64,000 nt of DNA from positions 3,240,763 through 3,304,762 of the forward strand of contig RPFO01000154.1 in the NCBI GenBank assembly GCA_009746045.1, read 5' to 3'. Below the pieces are notes generated by a model. That model was not told the DNA's origin. It searched no databases and saw only the letters and a program-made list of their open reading frames with translations. Below, piece by piece: positions 47,094 to 57,200 of the stretch (position 1 is the stretch's first letter; each line of letters opens with the position of its first letter). Source of the stretch: Mesostigma viride (taxonomy: Eukaryota; Streptophyta; Mesostigmatophyceae; Mesostigmatales; Mesostigmataceae). Made by a program: the position numbers and the translations under genes.

Positions 47094-47165
47094 AACTGAC
47101 AAAGGCGATGACCCGGTGGGGCCTTACATTGCCGTAAGAGGCAATGTCGCGCTCAGCCACAGCAG
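47088..47165 (-). mobile_element. Endonuclease-domain fragment fused to the RT fragment (chimeric junction)
   Basis: Immediately upstream of the RT blocks, the minus strand reads AVAERDIASYGNVRPHRVIA, which is the C-terminal endonuclease segment of the same family. It cannot precede the RT in an intact element. The two pieces meet at 'actcctcaa' near 47090, a sequence also present at 45480 in the true endonuclease region, so microhomology-mediated joining is likely. Confidence 0.75.
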
Positions 47166-47389
47166 CTGCAGCGCTTTATTGTAATATGGATCCTCGATCC
47201 GTTCGAGCTTGTGCTGGTTTCAATCAGCTGCAATTACCTCATCTATTAACTAATTAATTAATTCATTCATTTAAAGCACGCTAGCTCAGTAGTCCCTGGC
47301 AGCTAGGGCTGCGGGCCCGGCGGCGCCATGCCTGGCCAGGTGGGATCACGTACTGTGTTCACCACCAATCTTAATTAATTGGTCACACG

Positions 47390-47860
47390 CGTCAGTAACA
47401 GTAATCCCAACTGACTGGGGTTAGGATCCTTCAATGTAACCTCCGGCCTGCCATTTCTCTTTCTAGTCATCTGCCTCCAAATCACATGCAGATAAGCCTG
47501 GAGAGTGGAGGCTGCCCGGGCGGCCTGAGCCCGTTCTTTCTATAACTTCCTAGAGTATATAGCACGCGTCCAGGCCTAGCCTATTATCGCGGATAGTCCA
47601 GCTTGCATGGTGCCCAGGCCACCTTGCCGGCCGCGTTGTGAGGACATAGCGCCCTGGCTTTGCAGGCTTGCCAGTGCCAACTATAGTCTATCTGATGTGC
47701 GTACTGACTGGCCTCATCAGCAGCTATAGGATCTGTGCGGGCCAGGTGCCCAGCTGAGCCGGCGGCGGCCCAGGCGCCTGCATGACTGTGCCGAAGTATG
47801 TGAGAAACAAAAGGTGAAATCGGCTTACAATTCCCAATTCCTGATGTGCAAACTGTACGG
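47390..47860. mobile_element. Element C, copy 3
   Basis: Shares with copies at 12325-13790 and 17640-18010 the ordered blocks 'ggtcacacgcg', 'aactgactgggg', 'catctgcctccaaatcacat', 'gcctagcctattatcgcgga', 'ctgtgcgggccaggtgccc' and a terminal 'gtgcaaactgtacgggatca'. Confidence 0.65.
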
Positions 47861-47945
47861 GATCATTGAGTGCCTTACATCGCATCGATCTTGCATGGTG
47901 ACGACTTGAATCATCGAGCCAGCCGAGCCCATCCATCTCCTGCAT

Positions 47946-48314
47946 ATATATTCATTGAGAATGAGAGATTACGGAGGTGAGATAGGCATGCAACATAAGG
48001 AAAAACCCGATAACTGGGAGAATAACCCTGAAGAAATTAATAGTAATCTGACACAGACATCCAAGGATCACGCCAGCGGCACAAGGTACAACTAACTATA
48101 CATCACAAAACTACACGCAGCAACAGCGCTGCCGGCCCACCATGCAGGCCTGGAAGGGATCTAGACCGCATGGGTCGCGACAAAGTCGGCCCGGGTGCGG
48201 CGGAATAACACATCAGCCACGGTGCGAGTGAGGGCGAGTGACAGGCGCTGCCGCCAATACGAGGACCACGTGCGGGCCGACCACGGGGCGGTCTGACCCT
48301 CGAGGTCGAGGCGG
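47946..48314 (-). mobile_element. Family A non-LTR element, 5'-truncated copy
   Basis: From the 3' terminus 'attctcaatgaatatatat' (47946) through the UTR and the last codons (SYWRQRLSLALTRTVADVLF, then RRTRADFVATHAV), truncated inside the endonuclease domain at 'gaggtcgaggcg' (48314). Both flanks contain 'gcatatata', a plausible target-site duplication. Confidence 0.8.
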
Positions 48315-48349
48315 CATATATATGCAGCATATGCAGCCTTCAGTGCTAT

Positions 48350-48800
48350 GAAGCCTTCAGTGCCCATACCTCCACCCCGTAGGTCAGAACCTTAATTCAA
48401 AATGACGACAATCCGCATTTGCCAATCCTCATGCAGGCAGGGCTGGCCATCAACGGTGCTTGTGCAGTTGTGCCCACGCTAGGCCACGCTTAGTAGCCCA
48501 CACGGGTCTTCATGTCGTCTCCACAACGTCGGGGAGCCATGCAGACTGCCAGAGCCTGAGTCTGCCCAGTACTGCTTGATCGAGCGACTTCAGTTGGGGA
48601 TAGGATGTGTCAAGGTGTCATCCACCTGGGTGGCGTACATAGCTCAGGGCAGGCTTCCGGGCCGGAGGGTCGGCAGGCCGACGGCCATGACCTCGCCGGT
48701 CTTGCTGGGCTAATTTCTAAACCAACCGCGCCTGCATCGAGCGCCACTGAAGCAGTCCAGCCAATGATGCAGCTAGAGCTTGAGCTGGGGCGCACTTCGG
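48350..48800 (-). pseudogene. LINE reverse transcriptase fragments
   Basis: The minus strand gives VLTYGVEVWALKA near 48360-48400 (the 'LtYG.E.W.L' block) and, upstream, ALDAGAVGLEISPARP (48610-48795), matching the block after the YxDD motif. These resemble the 16832-17035 fragment. Frames are interrupted. Confidence 0.6.
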
Positions 48801-48906
48801 TGTCTCAATGATCTTGATCACGTCCGCAGAGATGAGCTCAGCAGATACTCATAGTTGTTTTACTTATTAATAACGAGTTAAGTACCCGAACTTCCCATAC
48901 CCGAAA

Positions 48907-49660
48907 TGCAGGATGTCCGCCGCTTCGGCGCCGGCCAGCAGGATTTTTGCATCTAAGTTGGAAATCGTTACGCTCACGAAGGAACAACGCGACGATGTTA
49001 TCAAGTTCCTGGCCCGCCATGACGAACTTTTTCTGCCTACTCCTGGCGACAAGGTCACCATTGCATGAGCCCAACTGGGAATGGCTGCTTCAAGAACCGG
49101 AGGCGTACGTACTTGGAAGGCTGTCATCATGTCAGCAGCTACCTCAGTGCGCTGCGACGCCCAGGACTTCATCCAGATTGGCTACGCTGGCCTCAGGAGC
49201 CTCCTGCATGAGCGCAGACGGGCAGCCACAGCAGCTGCAGCATCCTCGCAGCTAGAGCGGCACCTCCCCCAGCACGGACTCCATCCGAGCTGCAGTGGCG
49301 GAGCAGCCAGGGCGCCGATGGCCGAGCAGCTCGCCGCCCTGAGCGCGCCTGACGGCCCACTCACTGACACTCTCTCCGCCAATTAGGTCAACAACATTGA
49401 AGCCAGAGTCGCATTTAAGCTCCAGCCTCAGTTTACTACTACGCAAGAGCACATTAGTCACCAAGGTTTCCGACTGAGGCCACAGCCGGCTGTGACTGCC
49501 CGCCTTCACTGACCAGGTGGAAGGCCGAGTCGGCCAAGGCCCACCGGCCGTGACTTGAGGCAGTTGCTACCAAGTTAGATGCCCTGGCCACGCAGGTCCC
49601 CAAGATCGCCGAGCGAACGGCCACCATCGCCGCCCAACCTGCTGGTATATAGGACTAGCG
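48907..49660 (+). pseudogene. Decayed LINE ORF1, copy 2
   Basis: Homologous to the minus-strand copy at 15120-16560. 'LTKEQRDDVIKFLARHDELF' corresponds to 'LSPQECVEVLQFLGQERKLF', 'VNNIEARVAFKLQPQFTT' to 'VSNVETKVVHKLQPHAFT', and 'gccctggccacgcaggtccc' near 49580 is nearly identical to the reverse complement of 15765. Stops occur at least three times. Confidence 0.7.
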
Positions 49661-50505
49661 ATGACCCCTCGACTCGCGCTGCATGGCTCGTCGATGGTGA
49701 AATCTTGAAACTGCCAGGCTGGGTGGCTCGGCGGGACGACTGCGCGCTTGGGCTCGAAGGAGAGGCCGACGGCGAGGCCCGGGAGAATGTACCTCTAAAG
49801 CTTGGTAAGTGGTGCTGCCTTCCACGCCGGGCGGCGGAACTCGAGGCGTAGCTTCTTACGTAGCTGCAGGGCTCAGCGCTGCCGCTAAGCTGCGCTGCGT
49901 CGAGGTGCCTTTGCTCGTCATGATATTGCGTAATATAGCTTCAGGAAAATAGATCAGCGTGTGCGTCTTAGAAAGACGAAGCGATTGTGATATTCACGGC
50001 CGAATTTGGTGCCCAATCGTGAAAGTTATGAGCTCCGCCGTCAGCCATGGCTACCTCGTGTCTCGTCAGTGTCTCATGCATGCATGCACAAGTCTAAATT
50101 TGCTGAGCTCCGCCCTAGCTACCGTGTGCATAGGCTGAACTAACTAAAGGTAGCCGGTAGTGTGCTGATCATGATCGTCACCGGCGATGCTCATTCACAA
50201 GTGATCATGCACCAGGTCAGGCTCCCGGAGTCCCGGTGAGCCTCACCGGCGAAGCTAGGAAAATACGCGAGCATGCACGCACTGCCTGACGCCTGTGCCG
50301 TAATCCACCACAATAATGAACAAATTCGGTTACAGCTAGCACACAGCCTTGCGCCATGGATGGTGCCCATCATGCAATCTGCACTTGGGCATGGCGCCGG
50401 AGCACGTGGTGCCGTGTTGAGTGCACGCACCATGGTGCCGGTCAACCCATCATTAATATAAACGGTCTCCTTCATCACTGCTTGCCATCTATCTGTCCTT
50501 GCCCA

Positions 50506-50703
50506 TCATACATATTGCGAATGACAATTGCAATGCAGGGGGGTGGGCACGCGAGCGCAGCTAAGGATGATCCGCATAGAGCTAGCGTCAATCCAGTGGA
50601 CAGAATCGAAAGCCTTGATGAAGTCGACCAAGATCATGCAGGATGGCGGGAAACTCACCAGGCTGCATGAGCGCGCTCTCCTCATCGCAGGCCTGGCGCG
50701 CAA
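50506..50703 (-). pseudogene. LINE reverse transcriptase fragment (motif A)
   Basis: Encodes ILVDFIKAFDSVHW, the RT motif A block with the first catalytic Asp ('DF.KAFDSV'). The upstream sequence (50588-50968) is probably more of the same gene in a shifted frame. No intact neighbour motif was found. Confidence 0.7.
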
Positions 50704-51435
50704 GAAAGATGCATGGCCATCTGCAGCTCTGCATGGCTAGACTCTTTCGGGCACCCAAGGCGCATGTGAAGCGATTCTTGAAAATAGCACCGTGATGGAG
50801 GCCGTGGTGCCATGCATCGTGTTGAGTATTGCGGTCCCCGGCCCCCTGGGCTCCTAGTTTAGTTATAACTTTAGCTGCGCCTCCCCACGCATGCATGTGA
50901 GGGGGTGCCCAAGCTGCGCCCAGGATGTGTTGGTACTGGTGTGAACCAAGTGCCCTGCTGCCTGTCATCTACACGCCAAGTGCATTGATGGTGCTGGTAA
51001 TGTCCGCCATATGCCCAGATGTCGTGATGTACGGATTCTCCTCGCGCACATGCATGGGCGTTAAACTGTACTTAAATATGTATATCAACATGCATACATG
51101 CTAAAACTAGTCTGACCACCACACGCACGACTCAATGAGTAAGTAAGTGCGTGAACATGCACTGAAAGCATGCCACGGAGTACCAGATGAGGTACTTTTC
51201 TACGCGGGTACTTTCCCCCCCCGAAGGCAAGTGGGGCGACTCACTCAACAAGTGCTCACATTTTAGGTTTACACTAGTACAGCATCACGACATAAAGATC
51301 CTTTTTTTTATCCCAAGTGAGCCTTGAACTCATTGTACTTTATCAACAGAACGTTGCACTGATAATCACTCGATTCTGCCCTTATGCATCCACAGCCGTC
51401 CTTCATCATGCACCTGATAGCTGTACCAAGTCTTG

Positions 51436-51610
51436 TGCGAGGCTTGTTCTTGTTCTGTTCTTGTTCTTGTTCTTGTTCTTGTTCTTGTTCTTGTTCTTGT
51501 TCTTGTTCTTGTTCTTGTTCTTGTTCTTGTTCTTGTGCTTGTGCTTGTTCTTGTTCTTGTTCTTGTGCTTGTTCTTGTTCTTGTTTATGTTCTTGTTCTT
51601 GCTCTTGCTC
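51436..51610. repeat. 6-bp TTGTTC repeat
   Basis: About 27 copies of TTCTTG/TTGTTC with occasional TTGTGC and TTTATG variants, continuing into a CT-rich tail to about 51670. Three frames read as Leu/Phe, Cys/Ser or Val/Leu runs that mimic membrane proteins. Confidence 0.95.
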
Positions 51611-51672
51611 TTCTTGTCTTTCTCTTCCTTATTCCTCTACTCTTATTCCTTCCCCTTTTCCTTCCTCTCCTT

Positions 51673-52340
51673 CTAACCGGCCACTGCGTTCGGCCGCTTC
51701 AAGAAGCTGCACGTCCTATATATCGAGGCCATGACATCTGCAGACGACATGACCTGCCTATTGCCGGATGGCGATGACTGGGGCCCAGCGTACCAGAGTT
51801 GGACCGACCTTGGGTCCTCAAGGTCCCCATTATCACCTAGACTACTAGCCACTGCCACGGCATGCTCATCATCTACCACTACCCCAGACAGCCCCACACC
51901 TGGCCCACGATTCATGCCCCACCTAGACCCTGGCTCACTCCTGCTGCCATGAACATGTCCCTGCAGCGCTTCTGCGCATATGTGGCCATAACCTGCGCAC
52001 CCCGCGCCAGAACAGACGAGGCTGGTTGCCTCAGGCATCGCCAGCGCACCCTGGCTCGCCGCAACACCCTGGCAGGTGGCAGTCTCTGCCCCCGCGCTGT
52101 GCGAGGGCATGGCGGAGGTGCTGAGCCTGCCCGGCGGCACAGTCACGGTCGCATCTCCTGCGTGCTGCTGTGCCGGCTGCCATGGGGCCTGGCGCGTGTC
52201 ACCCGGGTTGGTCAAACTGCGCATCCCGCGGATCACACCCACCCACATACCAACCGCCCATGCAGTTCAGCGAGGTGTTATCGGCTCATCGGCAACGTGA
52301 CTAGCAATGTTCTGCAATGTGCTAGTGTCAGATACGTTTC
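51673..52340. other. Unassigned GC-rich stretch, possible degenerate coding sequence
   Basis: GC-rich relative to its surroundings, with open frames on both strands (51673-52248 minus, 51862-52353 plus, 52076-52300 plus). None has a recognisable motif and no exon chain could be built. It may be a remnant of a mobile-element ORF or a relocated gene piece. Confidence 0.25.
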
Positions 52341-53212
52341 AGCAACCTGTTAGCCATGCCACTTAACTATGCGCGTTAGCTATGTCAGTTAGCAATTTGT
52401 TATCGAAGTGGTACCAATGTCGGTTAGCAAGCGATGCCATCCATCCCCATTTCCAACACAATGTAAGCTAACGTTACTCGGTGGCATCTTTAAAAAAATG
52501 TTTGAACTGTCCACAAAGAATGCTTGCGACCCCAAGTAACTGCGCTCTGGGAAAAAATACATGTCCAGCGAAACCAGCAACTTCCTTCTATCATGGTACA
52601 GCGTTATTACAGAGATAAGATAAATGGATAGTATAGTCGTATATTTTTATTAAAGATATAAGATAAATGCATAGTAGTTTATCTATCGGTCGACAAGCTG
52701 TAGCATGTAGCAAAGTCCATCATGCAAAGCCATTGCCGATGCATATACCTGCATCCACCAAGGCATGAAGATGCAGTTAGCTTGTACGCACGTCTTTTTT
52801 CCAAACAAATGCCCTCCTGATCCTGGGCGATTGCCGATAATATCATGCCACATCAGCCAATCCTCTCCAAAGACTAGCGAAGTGTGCCCGGTGCCGCTTG
52901 CAGCATAGATAGATGGTCTAGGGATGAGTCAATTCCAGTTCAACTAGTAAAAAGGACTAATAACTAGAAAAATCAACTAGTAAAACAATGAATTCTTGTG
53001 TGAAGGAATTAGAAAGTTCAGGCATACCCTACTCTTTGCGGTCCGGCCATGCGTGGATAAAAGAACGGAATATATCGATAAAACAACGGAATAGCGTGTG
53101 GGGGGCAAATAAGAGGAGCACTTGCACAAGTCGACATGCGCACACATGCACACCTACACATGCAAGCATCAAGAGAAATGCACTCAATCGTTTGCAACAA
53201 TTACCATTACCC

Positions 53213-53370
53213 CCCCCCCCCCGCTTCCCCCCGCCTCCCCCCGCCTCCCCCCCGCCTCCCCCCCGCCTCCCCCCGCCTCCCCCCGCCTCCCCCCGCCTCC
53301 CCCCGCCTCCCCCCGCCTCCCCCCGCCTCCCCCCGCCTCCCCCCGCCTCCCCCCCGCCTCCCCCCCAATC
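53213..53370. repeat. 9-bp CCCCGCCTC repeat
   Basis: About 17 copies with one-base length changes of the C run, so all strands and frames remain open. Purely repeat-derived Pro/Ala or Gly/Arg proteins result. Confidence 0.95.
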
Positions 53371-54231
53371 CCACCCATCCACTTCCCCCACCCCAACACC
53401 CTCCCACCCACCAGTTGCTGATTCTCATGGAGCCCATGGGGGCCGACACATGGGCTGGCTGGCCCGCACCTCCCACCGCAGAGATGGGACGTGGTGGAGC
53501 TGCCCACCCCGTTTATGCAACCGGACATGCAGAGACAGAGACGGAGGAATCGGGGATGGATGGATGGTGATCACAAATGACGTACTAGCCCGGATGGTCC
53601 AATATAGATGGCCCCACAACCTATTACTGTGAGCTGCCCTTGGTTCGTGGCTGCTGCATATGCATAAAAAATAATGATGATGATGATAATACTAATAATA
53701 ATAATGATCATGATAATTACGCACCCACCGTAATTGTTATTGACCCCTGTCTACCATTAAGGTTGCTGTAGAAGTGACGATATGAACCCACCATCCTCTG
53801 CAGTGACCCCGCCTATCGTAACACATAGCCCATTTCATGCTTTGAAGCAGGCACGCTGGCCCAACCGTGACTGTGTCTCGCTACGGTAGTATGGGCAGGT
53901 GGGCATGTCTACCATCTTCGGTGGCAAAATTCACCCGCTGCATCGTCAACCCTCTGTGGCTCACTCTGTGCGCCAAGGGTAGAAAGACACAACAGAACTT
54001 AAATCAAGAAATCTGGTGCATCGGAATGGACGAAGAGCCTGGCCATAAAACCAATTAAAAAACTAGCTCACATACAATGGGGCAATTAAAAATCAGGTCA
54101 GGGCACTCGGCCAATACGAACGGCCTAGCAGAACCTGGCTAACTGAACGACATCTACCAGAGCGAACAGGGCCTGCATGTATGGGGAATCCCAGCATGCA
54201 GATAGCCATTTTCACCACTATGTTGACTAGA

Positions 54232-57200
54232 TCAATTACCATGGGGCGCGGCATGCTGGCCTCCGCCTCTTGCTGGGGCGGCGCTGGCTGGCCTCCGCGT
54301 CACCCCCCTGGGCAATGAGCCCAGGGTCAAGGCGGCGGAGGAGGACGAAGTCGTGCCTTGGCTTGGGTAGCGGTGGGTGGGCGCGCGCGCGATAGAGGCC
54401 ACCACTTCATTGCGACGCGCCTGCGAACGATTCGCCGCCGCAAGACAGCAGTTTTCAGTTTGCAACATGGATACCGAACCGGAGCAATGTGGGATTGTGC
54501 CGCGTTGGCCATGAGACCGGAATGATTTGCAATTGTAAACCATGACTGCCGGAGCCGAGCGATACAATCATGTGATATATATTAGCAAAACGTAACAATT
54601 TGTAACGATTGACAATATCAATAAAGCATATTGATTATACAGGTGAGCGACATGCATTTGTACACGGTTTGCGTTGATCGCCTCTTGCAGTGATTGCCTA
54701 AGTCCAATCACTTTAGGGTCCACGCACTTTTCAGGGGCTGCCTAGCAAAGCGGTGGTAAACACACAGCTTGATTTCTGAGGGTGAACTGCTAGCCATGCC
54801 AGTGATGTAGCGACTTGTAGACATGCCCTAAGTTGCAATGTCGCCTCACAGCCAGGCGACATGATCACCGTCAACCGTCCGATCACCAGCTAACGAGAAC
54901 GATGCATATCTGAAGTCATCATTATTTACTAACACGACGGGTATCACATGGTGCAGCACTTTCGACCTCCTGCATCTTCAATCTCCTGCAAAAAAAAGCA
55001 ACTCGCACGAAGCCTGAAACCAAACCACGCTAATTGCCTCCTTGAACAGGGTGGATGGGTGCCACAATTAGCAGAAAGCACGCTGCAACGCGCAAGGATC
55101 AGCACAGGCTTTTTTTCGGCGACGATGGTGTGCCTCTGATACAGCGGGCAAACTAGGTGGAGAGGGGAAGAAGGTCACACTGTACTGCTATCATACCGGC
55201 GGTTTCTAGGGAAGCGTTGTGTGGTGATACCGCAAACAAGGAGCGGGGGGGCACCTGGGCAAGGCTGTATCATGGGCAATAGGGGGGCATGCACAAATAG
55301 TGGTTCTCACAGAAATATGATGGATAAATTTTCTGAGCCATCTGCTCATCATATAGTAATGTTGCAGCGGGCTCAAAAGGGGCCGATCTGCCACCTGACT
55401 AGCGTAGCTCTACCGTACGTCACCTACACCATGTGAGGTGCTTGTGTTACATAGGACTGGACTAGAAGGGGACCGGTGTTGCGCCGGTACTAGCGCCTAC
55501 TGTCAACCGTGCCCGCCCTTTTGAGGGGGGCGCTCCGCCTTGAGAGCATGTGCTTTGTTATTCATTTCACACGTACTTAGAGTGGTGTGGTGAACGTAGG
55601 GAAGCCTTTTGCAGCTCCAACCCACCCACCCTCGCTGCTGTTGGGGACAAGATTGGACCAAGGGGGCATGTGCTGGGCCCCAGCATGGTGAACTGGCCTA
55701 ACTTGACAATGACTTGTACAATGATTTTGAGGGTGTGGCTAGGCTCAACTGTTACAGCCTGCACACACTTATTGTAATAAACTTGTTTCTCTGGTAGGAA
55801 GGCACTCCAATGGACCTTAGCTACAGCACCTGTAGTGAAATAGAAGTAAGGGGGCACAGGAAAATGCTGAGCAAAGCCAGCACGTTATATCCATACATGG
55901 TCAACTATATCTAACCTCCCCCAGATGGCACCAACCTCCCTGCACATCTTGTACACCCCTTGCCGCCTCAATAACTAATCCAGTCTCTTGCCATTGATGA
56001 TTATGCCCTCCTTTCTTTGCGCCTACCTTTTGCTAAGCCCGAGCTGCAACGCAACTTCCCAGCTCTCCACCCCTAAAAACCTCGACCCTAACCCCACACT
56101 GCCCCACACTGCCCCCTGATAACAGCGGCATTCGCCCGAACGCCCCCCTCCCCGTTCCCCCCCATCCCCCCCAATGGCTAAAACTCCCTATCCCCAACGT
56201 CCCTCATCCCCATAGTTGAAGTAGAATGCAACCGTGAAAATAAAGATGTAGCGTGGCCCTGAGCACGCCAGCGCGCCACCACGCGCACGCGGCGCCACCC
56301 ACCAGCAGCTCCAGCTTCTGCTGGCGCCGCACCCCGTGTTGCAGCAGCCGGTCCTCGATGGGCACTCCACGCTTCTGACAGCCGCAGGATGCCAGAACAA
56401 AAAATACACGTTCACGGTTGAAATCACATGAAAACGATGCGAAACGATTAGAGGCCACACAAGACCTTATGAAGCCATAATAAACCGAGGCCACACAAGA
56501 CCTTACGAAGCCATAATAATAAACAGAGGCCACACAAGACCTTACGAAGGCATGATAAGGAAAAGAGCCACACAAGACCCTAAGAAGCCATTATAAGAAA
56601 ACCATCCGTCGGAACCACAAGGTGCCCTAGAGAGAATATGAGACCGTCTTCTCGTTCTCGGAACAATGACCCAAGAACAAGCTGTCACACGTCACACATC
56701 ACACAAGCAGGCGCGCCACCATGCACGACACCGGGATGACCTCGGGATGACAGAGCGATGCGCCCATGTTCTTTGTCTATTCAGAATAGATACTGAAAAG
56801 TGCTATTGACTGACAGAAACAACCACACACACCATCATGCACGAGACGGGGTTGATGGCGGGCCGAAACCGCGGTGTGCCAGTGCCCTTTGTCTATTCAC
56901 ACCAATTATGTACTACGAATATGTATTATACTACTATCATTTTATGACATTATTAATTGTCAGATACAGCCACAAGCACCATCATGCGCGAGACAGGGTC
57001 GATGGCGGGGCGGCAAACACACACCGTCCAACGAACAAACAGACAAACAATAGACAACGAGGACACAGAATAATGAATATGAAGAAAACTCAGAATAAGG
57101 AGGAGGAGGAGGAGGAGGAGGAGGAGGAGGAGGAGGAGGAGGAGGAGGAGGAGGAGGAGGAGGAGGAGGAGGAGGAGGAGGAGGAGGAGGAGGAGGAGGA

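Noticed and set aside
51316-51777. Leu/Phe-rich putative membrane protein
   Set aside because: TTGTTC hexamer repeat; hydrophobicity is incidental.
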